Source of the DNA: Sinotaia quadrata
Taxonomy: Eukaryota > Mollusca > Gastropoda > Architaenioglossa > Viviparidae
Assembly: GCA_028829895.1 (NCBI GenBank)
Contig: CM054180.1
Span: 111,316,635-111,380,634 of the forward strand
Direction of reading: 5' to 3'
DNA: 64,000 nt
Positions 31,388-44,151 of the stretch are shown here, piece by piece. The translations under genes and the position numbers were made by a program. The notes under the pieces were generated by a model. The model saw only the letters and a program-made list of their open reading frames with translations. It searched no databases and was not told the DNA's origin. The first letter of the stretch is position 1, and the number at the start of each line of letters is the position of its first letter.

Positions 31388-32062
31388 GGTTTATAGTTAT
31401 CCTGGGTTAACACTCTCCAAATAATTTATATATATATATTTTTTTAATTATATATTTACTACAGAATCTGTTTGGACAGGAAGTTGTGGTAAGTTTAAGT
31501 AATTTAGCCTAAATGTATAAAATGAAACGCATTGCCCACAATGACTTGTTTGTATTTACTCTATTTTAGGAATAACACTTTTTCTGACTTGAAAATTCAC
31601 TTAAAACTTTGTGAAACTGATATTCTGCAACGAGCAACTTGTAATTTCTAAGTTGATTTTCTTCCATTTTGATTATGTGTGTGCACTTTCTTCCAACAAT
31701 GTGAATCCATTGATAAGAGTCTCATCTTGAAGTAAAATCTCTTTCCTCTAAAGGGACATTGATTTTTCACAAATCAGGATTCACTGCAAAAATTAAAAAT
31801 GAAATATATATTAGTGAGAAATCATCCTAAATGTTTCCCTTGCTTATAATAAAACAAAAATAAGCCTTGTACTTGTATTATGTGTTGTATAAAATGAACA
31901 TTCAAACAAAACCACTAGTAGTAAATATTACAAGCAATAGTACACTCTCACTATATCAGTATATGTAATCATTTTTTCTAATTCACACTTTTGGTATTAT
32001 ATAGTTACTGAAAAGTACTAATGTTTATTTTGAAACACACACACACACATACATGCACGTGA

Positions 32063-32101
<39 letters not shown>

Positions 32102-32794
32102 TTACAAGAGTCTAGCATTGCAGTAAATCACTGATTTTAATTATTTTCTCAATTAACTTTAAATGTATAATTTGTAATCATGATAAGATATAAACTGTGT
32201 GCATAAGTTTCATAGAAAGATTCTTATGAGAGGATTTTAAAACATACACTGACACCTATAAGAAAATAAACTAAGTTCACTATATGTTGAAACTGGTAAA
32301 CGCAGTTTATTTTAAAATGCTTTTAGTTTTAAAACTGAAAATACAATATTTGTATATATAGCTCATTCTCTGGGGAAGTGTACCATTTTGTGACATGAAG
32401 TGCAAATAATAAAGTGGTTTAAATCTAATTATTTTAATGTTGTGCACAATATAGCCTAATGCTAAAAAAAGACATAATTAAAGATAAAATGTTGATGTTA
32501 CAGATGTTTGAAATCTGTATAAAGCACGTTTCTGTGGAAAACTTAGAAAGTAAGATATTACAAGAAAAAATATTTTGTTTTCCAGAAAAAATATTTTAAA
32601 TTAAAATAAGCAATATAGTTGGCCCCATATATTTCTAACCAGAAAGTAGATTTACAGGTTAGCGTAGCTTCTTAATTCTGTTAAATAATGACACAGACAA
32701 AGTGTAAAACATGGCCTAAATGTTCAAACTTTGCCTCAGAAATGGAACAAATTAACCTAACATTTCCTCACAAATTTATATATTTTTGTTGTTG
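31388..32794. other. Shared non-coding block, copy 2
   Basis: Paralogous to 9625-11043. It includes a (CA)n/(TG)n/(TA)n compound tract at 32036-32102. No gene. Confidence 0.6.
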
Positions 32795-33245
32795 TCACAA
32801 AACGGGAGGCTCGTTACAAGCCGACCCGAGCTGAAGTTAGAGATGCAAGGGGTGAAGTCTATTTTTGGCCTGCTCCGGTGCACCTCCAAGAAAAGCCCGT
32901 GACGTGTGCCAGTACTACGTCGCGTCAAGTTGTTACATAGACACACATGACATACTCCATTGATGTTTGGGTGGGGCCCAGTTTATTAGTGTCATGCCAA
33001 GGAACGTTTTATTGGCGGTGTGTGTTGTGAGTGTGTATCATAAATGTGAATAAATGGACGAACAGACGAACGGTGCAAAACAATAGTACAAATTCTTTCG
33101 TCCCTCTCAAAAACTATGAATAACAAGAGAGTTGAAAGATGTTTAAATCAGGTTATTTATTTCCCGATTTAAAAGGGGCACTACTCTTTCGCACTTTTTT
33201 CCTCTAGCTCTCTCGCCTCTTTCGCCTCATTTTCTTTCGCACGGC
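32795..33245. mobile_element. 451-bp dispersed element with 17-bp flanking duplication
   Basis: Flanked by the direct repeat ATATATTTTTGTTGTTG (32778-32794 and 33246-33262), present once in copy 1 near 11025. A second copy lies at 56081-56481. The ends are TCACAAA..TTTCGCACGGC, with no inverted repeats or poly(A). The long target duplication suggests target-primed reverse transcription (SINE/LINE-like), but the family is not recognised. Confidence 0.8.
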
Positions 33246-33360
33246 ATATATTTTTGTTGTTGTTTTAAAAAGTAAAACAGTTCAGTTCCTGCTTTGGCTT
33301 AATGACCATAGCTAGATTCCTCATTAGTAATGACCATAGCTGAATTCCTCATTAGTATTA

Positions 33361-34250
33361 GGTATTCCAAACATATTTTTCAAAATAATTATTCATACTT
33401 TAAAAACAAATAGACAGATAGAACTTTTTTTGCTGATTTCAATGATACTAAAATGAAGTTTGTACCTTAATTACAACCAAAGTTACAAATTTTTCAATAT
33501 TTAATTTTTCACAAAGTTTTATGCTCAAAAACGAAGTTGTACAAATAGCTTATTTTGAAGGTCCACAAAATGAAGAAATGATGAACAATATAGTTCAGAC
33601 TCTCCACATAAGTAGTATCCAACACACAGATATGGCTGAATCTTTTTGAGAGGCTTTGCAATGTTATTTTTAAATATACAGTCAGTCAAAATTAGTAATT
33701 TATTCATTTTCACATCATCTTTTCTCAGCCAGTCTTTCCAATGACATGCTTTAACAAATATTTGTACCTAATAAATCTTTCCCCTATTGAATGGTACAAT
33801 CTCTTAAGGTGGCACACCTAGCTCAAAAAGCATGAAAAATTGAAAAAATTCAATAACAAAAATTGATATAATGATATGATATAAATTTTATGAAATTGCT
33901 TTTATTTTTGGACAAATCACAATAGTTTTGAAGATATTTTCAATCAAAGATGGGAGTATACCATAGGAGACATTTATGGTTAAAAAGTGAACTGAAAATT
34001 AGTCATTAATTTCGGTTTCTGAAGGATATCTTAAAAATAACTATTAAAGATATCTGCAAAGAATTTTGAACACAGTTTAAGGATAACATAAGCTGGCTTC
34101 TGAACCTCTAACTTTTTAATATATTTTACTATAGTGTGGATATATAAATATAATTAATTTTTTTAAAAAATTTTTTAAAAAATATTATTTAAATAAAATA
34201 TGTGCTCCATCAGCTGAATGATTGCTAGTATAGTATAATACTTTTAATAC
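33361..34250. mobile_element. Unidentified ~890-bp insertion
   Basis: Interrupts the AATGACCATAGC repeat; copy 1 (near 11105) is continuous. The ends have only a short imperfect inverted match (GGTATT / AATAC). A minus-strand frame at 33525-33713 (LTDCIFKNN, VGYYLCGESE) has no recognised domain. Confidence 0.6.
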
Positions 34251-36777
34251 TAATAATAGTAATGACCATAGCTAGATTCCACATATAATGACAGCTAGAT
34301 TCCTCATCCAGATCAAGTAAAATTAGAATTTTTGATGTTATCAAGAAAGTTTCAGTTGATTAATGTTGGCCTCAACATTCATTGTTGAAGGCATATTCTT
34401 TTATTGTAAATTTTGTGTACTAAAATCTTTATTGATAGAACTACAACCCAGCCTACTTACAAACTCAACCATTAACTTACTACAACATATTTCACTAACT
34501 GTTGATGTAACATGTAGTCAAAAGGGACTAAGCTTTGTACCAATACAAGGCCTGTGACTAAAAGTACATTATTTTTAATTCAGTAGTTTTGAGTGGTAGA
34601 TTATTCAATAAATAAACTTAAGAGAGTATTTTTCAGGCAATATATCAATATTAAACATAAAAGTGCAATTGTCAGAAAGACATAAAATGTTAGAAATAGA
34701 AAGAAACTTTAAAACATATACAGATTATACAATGTAGTGTTATGATTCTATGAATATAAAAAGTAATCAATCAAATATAAATATCAATGACCTTAATAAA
34801 ATGCTGACAAAAGGTAATGGTGCACTATCTCTAAGTAATTTAGGAGTGCATTTAAATATTTGGCCCATATGTCGTCTTTTGAACTTACATTGTTACAGTC
34901 ATAAGAATGTACTTGTTTAAATCCAAAGTAGTGCACATGTGGGCTTTACAACTTTCATTTATAATTTATTAAAAAAAACAAACAAACAAGCAATAGAAAA
35001 TAAGTCTATATCAGGGTAATAGAGACCAACTTGATCTTAACAATGATTATTTATATAAAAAAAAAAGTTTCTGTTATTTCTTTCACCCTGGAATATCATT
35101 CTATAATTTATCCAAGTTAGGCCTACTGATTTGAGATTCTTATTTTTCTGGATCAAGCTGAGATGTATTTTGTAACATATTTCCTCCATTAACAGTCCCT
35201 CATTTATCACAGCACTATACCCAGCCACATAAAGACACTGCAGCATATTATTATTCTTAAAACAGAATAAAATGTACACAGCTAAACTTTATTGTCTTAA
35301 TTTATTCATAGCCCAAGTAAACAGACAAAAAACCAACTACATGTACTTAACTGCACTGGAAATATGATCACGATTATTAATAGTAAATTACTAAATACTA
35401 TATTATCTTTTTTTTTTTTAAACAAGAATTAAATCTGGTTAGGTGTATAACATTACCATCATGTTACATAAACTAAATACTATAACGTTTACTCAAATTT
35501 TGTAGAATAAGTACTCTGAGATATGGTAGTTACAAAGTACATCCATAGCTATTGCTAAAGTTAACAGAGATAAAATAAAAAGTATATCCATTATTGATTT
35601 ACAACTGAAGATGCAGTCCTCAATTAGCACAACAAATTTCATTAATGCTGTTATTTGTAAATTTTCTAGAGAAAGACACTTAAGAGCCTATTTTATACCT
35701 GCAATCAACTCCTTTCTTTTACTTGTATGTCTAGTACAAGTAGTAAAAAGTACATTTAAATTTTAATCAAGGATAAACTAAATGGATTTTAAAAGTGCAC
35801 TTGAAATAGCATCACAAGTTTATTTTAAAAGTCTATGCTGGCAGGCACCCATTTTGAACAGGCGAACTAACTCTATGAGTCTATCAATTGTATCATATGC
35901 TTTACAGATTACAAACAAATGGAAGTGGTTACTGGCAGAGTCTAATGTGTACATTTTCTAGCAAACTTAATTTTGATATTTAATAAAGATCAGTAGGTAC
36001 TTGGTATGGATAAATAACTTACAAATGTCAACAAGTGTAAACAAGCATTGGCGTTGTGAGTCTGGCTTTACTTGGATGAATTCAACTTACTACTTTGAGT
36101 TCCCATTATAATGTCTGATGTGGAATCAGCTTAACTTTTAATATAACATGAGGCTCTGTAGCCAATATCAAAATGTACACAATCTGACCAGAGATAGTAG
36201 GCCTATCATAAATATTTCTACTCTCACTGCATCAAGCTTATTGCCTTGCTGGAATATGAGACTCATCCGCTGGATGAGAATTAAGCAACCCCTCAATTCT
36301 GAGTGGAGAATTCTGGCAGCATGGATTAGGAAATCAGCATGTGATTGATGTGAAGTAGCCTAGGTCACATGACATTATTCATTGTCAGAGCCAATAACGA
36401 TTAAATAAAAAATAATGCACTTTTCACTTTTTGCTCGATAACCTACCAAACTAGGACTGACTTTTAACTTCACTGTTGATGTGCATCATGTTTTCTTCTG
36501 TTATGAAGATAAAGGTAGGGGCCTATGAATTGATTGAATAATGATAATAAGCACTTGGTGACAAAGATGGGTACTATTCTACTAAATTATTCTTTTTAGT
36601 TTTAGTAAAGTAACAAACAGAAACAACGCTCTATATATATAGTGTCCGCAGCACAAAGTGAATGTGGCTTACGCATAATTTGCTGAGTATACTTTGGTGG
36701 AATATCCCATGCTACCCGAGAGAGTTGTACATCCCCTTGCTACCTACTCTGGTACGATAGGGCCACAATAAACTACA
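34251..36777. other. Shared non-coding block including the near-identical segment, copy 2
   Basis: 34310-36150 is the partner of 11231-13090. No gene recognised. Confidence 0.6.
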
Positions 36778-37970
36778 CTGTAAGGGAAAGAAATAGGAAA
36801 TCACAACATTTTTTACCAGGCCATCTATTCCTGTAAGGGAAAGAAATAGAATGTGGGATGAGAATAGTGACACAACCTGACGAGTATGTAACGCACGACT
36901 TGTTGCTTCATTGCTCATAGATATCCAAATTCTGTCTCATAACAGTTCAGGTTTGTTCTGGCCAAAGTCTCTTGGTCTCATAAATTCTCCTCACATTATT
37001 CAAGGGTCGCTCGCGACGTGTGTGTGTGTGTGTGTGTGTGTATGTGACGGATGTTTATTTCTTTGTAAAGTCGGACACTAGTATATCTTTATATCTTTAG
37101 TAAATGTCCAACTAGTGAATGAGATTTGTGAAGGCCAAACCAAGAGGGGCAGATTTTCGTAAACGACGAAACTACATGACTATAGAAAATGAAAAATAAC
37201 AACATCGATAAGTAAGTGGATTTTGAAAAATGCACCAAACGATGAGAATATCTTAGCAGCTAACATCTCTGATTTAAGTTCGGCATCGTCATCTAACAAT
37301 AAGGATGAAAACTAAACAACTTCAAAAATTATAGCTTCTATCTGTAAGGTTCCTGATTGTTGTTCAGTAGAGGTCAACTCCCACCAAATCCCAACCCTTC
37401 AGTCCATGTTTGAGACTGGCTAGATGTACATACAGTGTACACATCACTGCAGGTACTCTTTGGCACTGGTGCATACCCTGGGATCAGTCTTTGGTGCATA
37501 TGTTGTGTGAAGCTGTAGCAGAAGTCGTAACTGTCGTCTGAAGAAAAAGGGGCAATTTTACCATGAATTCACTTTATCCACAATATAGTACAGGTCTCTC
37601 TCTCTACTGGCGGAGTTAAAATCTTGCTGGATTGACTAAGTATCAAAGAGAATTAATCATTTTGTTTAATAAAGCCGCATCCGAATTATGCAGCCTGTTA
37701 AAAATATTTAAAAAAACAAGTCATAGCTTAATAAATATTCACATTTTTCCAGGATAGTGCATAGAAACAATAAACATAATAGGGTAAAGTTAAATCAATA
37801 TAAAGACTAATAAATGTTTTAATGAGATTTTAAAAACACAATCTAAAACATTAAAGTATTAAATCTCAATCTACTTTCTTGAGTTTATAATATACAATAT
37901 TTCTATAATGACTATGATTTATAATTATATAGCGATAATTAAATCAGAATTAATTCTTTTCAGGGGAGAC
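36778..37970. other. 5' part of the copy-2 insertion
   Basis: A GTAAGGGAAAGAAATAG motif occurs twice (36781, 36833), and a (TG)n tract lies near 37019-37040. No coding sequence could be read; this may be a separate nested element. Confidence 0.4.
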
Positions 37971-40402
37971 AATTGAATACAATTATAATAACTGAATATG
38001 ATTTTATATATATATATATATTGTCAAGTAGGGCTCCGATCGCCGTCAGTTTTACTGATCGATTTTCGTGGTCATGTCGCCATGATTCTCGCGATTTCTC
38101 GTTGAATTTGGCCCACTGTGAACTGGTCAGTCATATCCCCATTCCCTACCCACAACCGTACATGTATATGCATCCTGCCCAGCAGGGTCACTACGATTAT
38201 AACTATAAGCCAGCTAATCAACGTCGTAATAAACTACACCCTGAAATAGCACAACGACTATTGACAAAAGTGAGACTGTGATACTTATGTAAATCACTTA
38301 CTCTCAGAAACGGAATTAATTAATTAACTGCAGAATAAAAAAATTGAACCACGTGAAAATGTAAAGTTTGAAACAATTAACAGTACGTTTACTAAACTAA
38401 TACGCAGTGGCTTTGGGTGTCAACGACAACGATCAACGCCAGTAATGGAACGTGTTTGGCTTTATTTGGCGGGGGATATTTTATGTATACTGTTAGTGTC
38501 AAGTTCAACCATATTAGTGCATGATAACGAGATTGCCTTGCGCGTGCGATATTTTACGAGAATTAATAACACTGACGACGATTCTCGCGAGACTGACTGA
38601 ACATAGCACAAACATTCTTTACAAAAATAAACGAAAAAATTAATATACTTAGAATAATAAAGTGAAAGACATGGGGATCTAGCACACATGGCAACTAAAT
38701 CTCTAAAGTACTCCTAATAGACTCTGGAAGTAGAACCCATACTGCTACAAATGACCCCCAAATTAAACAAAAAATATACAAAATACTAAGATTGAGCAGA
38801 AATGCATACCAAACAATAAATAACAGAACTATACTAATAAACAGGGCACTTAAACCTAATAGAAAGTCACAAACAAGTATTAAGATTATAAGCAAACAGA
38901 ATACAACATGGTCCAACATTACCTACAAACACATTTAGAAATTTAAAAAATGGGACATAAGAGGATACCCAAGCAAAATGGACAAAAAAATAATATACCA
39001 TATGGATAGATGACAGACTACCAACCCCAACCCCAGCCATCCAAGCAGCTCAACCCCACAACTAGACTTTACACTGATAACAAAGTCAAAATGCACCAAC
39101 ACACAACAATCACAACTAAACACACTAGAACAAGCATACAAAAATTATCCAAATTACCGATCACTCAAAAATATCTGACAGAAGTGGAGCACCTATTAAC
39201 TATAAGTATTACAAGGAACAGTCACATACAAATTACAACATGCTAATTCAATACTAACAGCTGAACTAGTAACCCTAGTAAAAGCACTGTCACAACTGAA
39301 TAAAAGTAATCTTAACCCCTATAAAAAATAACAAACTAATACTAACAGTCTCCTTATCTTGAAAACAGACATTATGCAACACAAACATCATTAGTAGGAC
39401 ATACACCACAAACAAAATAAGACATTACATCAATAAACTATATGAATACAACCTTAAAACCATGTTACTAAGGATACCACTCCACAAGAATATACCAAGA
39501 AATGAAACAGCTGGTAATGGGGTGAAATATGGTACAAAACAGAGCAGTCAGTTACACACTCCAATACACAATTTAGAAATGCATAAACAAAATAAAGAGA
39601 TTTATAAAATGAAAAAATTGACAGGACCTAACTTACACAATATAGCCTTTTTCACATTAAGATGAAGAGTTTGTAGTTTGTAGTTTGTCAATTGTACTCA
39701 TAATTTGCTTCATTTTTGTCTCATTTTCAAGCTACAGAGACGCGCAACTAGATACAAGAAACTCAACAAATGAATTTTAATCATTCCACAATGGTATTAT
39801 GATGTTAAGCGTGCTTACTCTTGACTTCCAGCCTGGAAGATAAATTAAATTCTTGTTCACCTTACATCAGTTCCAAATGCAACAATAAATTTAAGAAATC
39901 AAACAGATGAATAAAAGAATAATTCAAATGCAAATCAATCAATAAACATTTTTGTGAAACTGTTATTTTAATTAACTATATAATTATATATATATATAAT
40001 TTCCAATTTGATTCTCATTATGATATTTAGTAATTTACATTATGCATTTTCTTATATTTACAAATGATACTCGTTCCACAAGAATTTACCACATAAAAAT
40101 AAATTTGATAGTATATATATACACATGCTCAGACACACAGAGAGACAAGGACAATGTCTACATCTTCATTTTTAAATATGTGCATGCATGATTCAGAAGT
40201 TTGTTCATTTACAAGTAATTTTTAAAGCATTCAATTTCAAAACATATAGTTGCTCATTCAGGTTTTATTACAAATTTATTATTTTTGTTGCTATACATAT
40301 TTCATTTACTGTACATTTATACTAGATAGTAGTGAGTCATTCATACATATTTAGCACTGAAGTTTGTTTAATCACCCAAATGTATATTTTAAGAACCTAG
40401 TC
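36778..40402 (+). mobile_element. Decayed LINE retrotransposon (RNase H-bearing), about 3.6 kb
   Basis: The insertion is flanked by ACTACA (36772-36777 and 40403-40408); copy 1 has a single ACTACA at 13716-13721. Frame-shifted plus-strand reading at 39100-39660 gives an RNase H pattern: TDHSK for TDGSK near 39155, TAELV, TVSLS for TDSLS near 39347, LRIPLHKNIPRNETAG for W.P.H..I.GNE.AD near 39480. Two of the catalytic aspartates are replaced. An upstream PEIAQRLL-type peptide lies near 38240. Placement in an I/Nimb-like clade is inferred from the C-terminal RNase H; the reverse transcriptase itself is not legible. Confidence 0.7.
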
Positions 40403-42004
40403 ACTACAGGATTAAGTAAGACAAAAGTGCACGACCTGACCGCGTAAATAAGGACAGCCTTCGAAAAACATGTTAAAGGTGGTGTGTTCAGTATCAAATA
40501 AAATAGTTATAAGTTTGCCCACATACCAGATATGTGACGATTACAGCAGTTTGTATTTGAATTTCGACCACTCTGTAACGTAACCTCACTCTGAACATGC
40601 AGCTAAAACGGAAGTCTACTTACTGCAAGATACCACAAAGTTCTTATTCTAACGATAAACAAACGACATTCATACGTCCAATTGACTGGTTAGCTCTCTA
40701 AGCAAGAGATACATATATTACCTATAACAATTGTGCGATAGCGTGTGTGTGTGCGTGATTGTTACAGTTTTGTGAAAGAAAGTAATACAGGTGAATGCAA
40801 GTTTTTAAAAAGGGGGCAGTAATCCTTCATGTTTTAAGTGAAGAAGGGGTTACATCCCTTCAATAAGAATTCGCAAATGAATAGCAAAAGGATTATATAT
40901 ATATATGTAAATAAGTAAATTATTGTTTGTATTACTTTACTCTTATTCAGATTGCTTCAACATGATTATTAAATATAAATTGAGTAAGCATTAAAAGACA
41001 GGAAGAAAATTTAACTTGCAAGAAAAAAAGCAAAAAAATAACTAGTAGAAATAAAATGCATCGTTTTTCATCTCATCCATTCACTTAATTCTTAATTATA
41101 CAATAAATTATGTAAGAAGACTGGAATCTATCAGTGAAGTTTACCTTTGTTGAAAAAAAAAGAAGATTATTTCCGTTGTTTGATCCATTTTTTTTTCAGT
41201 CTGCATTTATACTGATTTGAGATTTTCATAATTTTTGTTTTTCATTTCGTATGTAGTGCTTGATCGTAATTATTTGTATTTGGAGAGTCAAAAAAATAGT
41301 GGCTACAATAATATTTGTACTTGAAGACTTAAAAGAAAGGCTGCACTAGTATTTGTATTTGAGGAAAGACTGCAATAGTATTTATACTTAGAGAATGTTA
41401 AAAGAAAGTCAGCAATAGTATTTGTACTTTGAGGACACAGTGTAGATTGACTCTAAGAAATCTGTATTTTCAAAACACACTTTCATTGACTTTAAAAGTC
41501 GTTATAAAACTATTTACATCGACTACACACATGTTCATGGCACCATCTGTCAGCATTATATTGTACAATCTTTCCTTTAGCGCAGTTAATGTTCTCATTC
41601 CACCCACTTGTTACTTATTAAAGTCACCACTTCGCTCCTCACACTTCATTTCAACAACAGTCTTTTCTTGGGTGGCCATAATTGTATGGTAATGTATGCC
41701 GTGCCTGCTTGCGTCCGTACTTGTGCTTATGCTCAAAATAAAAATTATCTCCCCATATTGTCAGATAAAATCAATATAATGTGAGCAGAGAAGTATAATT
41801 ATGAGTACACGAAGCGTGATTGTTATAGCACACATTTACATTTAATCAGAGGCGGGCGTGTGTTAATTTAACAGTCCGCGCGCACATACACATGCACAAA
41901 AGCACACCTCACATTGGTTTCCCAACTGAAAATAAAACTCTTGTTTTACCGTTAAATTCTTCTATTAATTATTTAATCAGCGCTGAGTGAACGTCTTCTG
42001 ACAG

Positions 42005-42160
42005 CATGTACAAATAAGCAATCACGTGTGCAAACTAATAGGTTTACGTGATATCATGTACAAATAAACAGCCACTCGTGCAAACTAATAGACCCACGTG
42101 ACATTATGTATGAATAAGCAGTCACTCGTGCAAACTTGTAGGCCTACGTGACTGAACGTG
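42005..42160. repeat. ~52-bp tandem repeat, three diverged copies
   Basis: Unit CATGTACAAATAAGCAATCA then CGTGTGCAAACTAATAGGTTTACGTGATAT. Confidence 0.85.
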
Positions 42161-42363
42161 AGGACTATAAAGACATGGATGTTTGTAGTGTAGGAAAAGC
42201 AAACGTTTATATAAATAACGACACTAGAATGCTTCAAAGGGCTTTAAAGGGGAAAAATACAATAGACCAGTGTCACAAGTGAGTGTCTCAAACTGGGTAT
42301 CACTTCGTAAGGTCGGAAACTCTTCCCATAAAGTTTATAAAGCTATTTACTTGCTATAATTTG

Positions 42364-42560
42364 AAATTTCGCAACTCAAGTCCTATTAATAACGCTCGTG
42401 TGTCAGTCTCCCTTGTTTAGAATCAAGATCTATGTTCCTCTCATAATTCCTCTCACTTAGAAATGTCGCAACTCAAGTCCTTTTAATTAATGACGTTCGT
42501 ATGTCAGTCTCCCCTTTTAGAATCAAGATCTATGTTCCCCTCATTGTTCCTCTCACTTAG
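42364..42560. repeat. ~97-bp tandem duplication
   Basis: Two copies share CGCAACTCAAGTCC, TGTCAGTCTCCC and AGAATCAAGATCTATGTTCC. Confidence 0.85.
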
Positions 42561-42962
42561 TAAAATTATAAAGAAACTTATCGAATGAGAAAAAATATGG
42601 AAAACTGAAAAATCCAATATTATCTGCAAGCAGACGTTTTCATTCATGGTTTGTTCATTTCACTCAAACATTAATTATTAACATTCTTGCAAATGCGAGT
42701 TAAATTAAATATTTTAATATACTTTTTAAAATCTTTTGTCTGCTTCAGGACAGTGATAATTCCTTAGTGGTGAAGCTGGTAGGGAGGTCAGTGCCCTATC
42801 ATACTGACTCACTAACAAGAACATCAAAATGAATGTTATAAGAGATTTTAAATATTTCAGTGTATTTTAGCCACGTAGAAGAGCGTTTAAAACGAAAAGA
42901 AAACTGCTCTTAAAGCATTACACATCATAAGTAGTCCCGTTTGCACATCACACTATCTATCC

Positions 42963-43077
<115 letters not shown>

Positions 43078-43404
43078 TAGTTACATTTCTTGGCAACGGG
43101 TACAGTATACTATTATGAAACAAACTGTAAGAGCTTTCGTCCATTTGCTTGTAGTAATCTCGTGTGTGCGCGCGCTGGAAAATAAATACGTGTGTTGGCA
43201 TTAAAGTATGATCATCGAACATGGATATCGATTTCAACTCTCTATATCGAGTGATATTTTTACAGCTTTGCAAAGAAGATAATGTTAAAGAAGCTATTCG
43301 CTTCATACTCACTCAAACTTTATAGATACCGCCATTTTCGTTTTGAGGATACATTTGGTTAGTTATAATTTCTGGTTTATTCGAGCAATTTCCCTGGTTC
43401 GATC

Positions 43405-44151
43405 TCAGCGACCTGACGCTGTATAGTGAAGTATTAAAATGACTGCCACACAAGTTATAACACACACTAGCAATTTCGGTTGGCAGCAGAATTTCGATAA
43501 CTCTGCAGGAAAATCCGCTAGATTTCTCCACAGCGTCTTTGAAGATGGGCACTCGCAATCAAATATCTGAGAGAAAGTTTGTTTGTAATTTCCAAGAACT
43601 GTAGAACACCCTCGGTGCTGCAGTGTTGCACACGCGCGGCAGATGGGGACTCCGTGAGTAATGCAGAAGATGTCGCATGTCTTGCCTGGGTGGATAGCAC
43701 ACGGTGCCTGCAGACTGGCGGCCAATTTTTCGGGTGTGAGCTTTCCAAGTTCCTTCACTCTGTGCAAACGAGACAACGGAAGACTGATATGAACTTCAGC
43801 ACAACGCCCACACATTTTCAGATTGCAGTTTAGGCACAGAGACACCGCACGGACCTCGCTGTGGTTATAACACAAATGCTTGTCGCTCAGTACTGCAATG
43901 CTTTGCGTTATTGCTGCCATGGCAAAATGTGTGGGCAAAGAGTCGACATAGTCGTCCCAGTCTGTAGTGTGGAAGTCTAAGATGTGCACAATGACACTGC
44001 TGCACACCGGGCATGCGGCGTTCGGACTCCTTTTCATCAGCTTGACGAGACAGTCGCGACACAGGAGATGGCTGCATGGAAGGATTTTGGGTTCCGTGTA
44101 ATATTTTTGACAAGCAGGACATTCTGTTTTTTGGAGTTCCATTTCTGCCAT
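43405..44151 (-). CDS. RING/B-box (TRIM-like) protein with frameshifted C-terminus
   Basis: The frame gives 248 residues from MAEMEL; the ATG lies just after an acceptor (GAATTTACAG), as in the other TRIM exons. The RING starts CPAC at residue 11 and ends CPVC near 50; two B-boxes follow (LCLNCNLKMCGRCAEVH; CAIHPGKTC..CRACAT). After YKQTFSQI, where the paralogues go into the coiled coil, the frame enters a tail with a hydrophobic run (LLVCVITCVAVILIL) and stops. Another frame restarts LRVPIFKDAVEKSSGF, which resembles the missing coiled-coil start and runs on to 43313. The likely reading is an indel that removed the coiled coil: either a decaying gene or a shortened, possibly membrane-anchored RING protein. 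Confidence 0.7.
   Translation of the reverse strand: MAEMELQKTECPACQKYYTEPKILPCSHLLCRDCLVKLMKRSPNAACPVCSSVIVHILDFHTTDWDDYVDSLPTHFAMAAITQSIAVLSDKHLCYNHSEVRAVSLCLNCNLKMCGRCAEVHISLPLSRLHRVKELGKLTPEKLAASLQAPCAIHPGKTCDIFCITHGVPICRACATLQHRGCSTVLGNYKQTFSQIFDCECPSSKTLWRNLADFPAELSKFCCQPKLLVCVITCVAVILILHYTASGR

Larger units (their letters stand above)
24095..40950. repeat. Segmental duplication, copy 2
   Basis: Direct-orientation copy of 3674-14355. It is larger because of insertions at 27481-29026, 30139-30371 (or a deletion in copy 1), 32795-33245, 33361-34250 and 36778-40402, and a replaced segment at 24921-26345. Confidence 0.9.
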
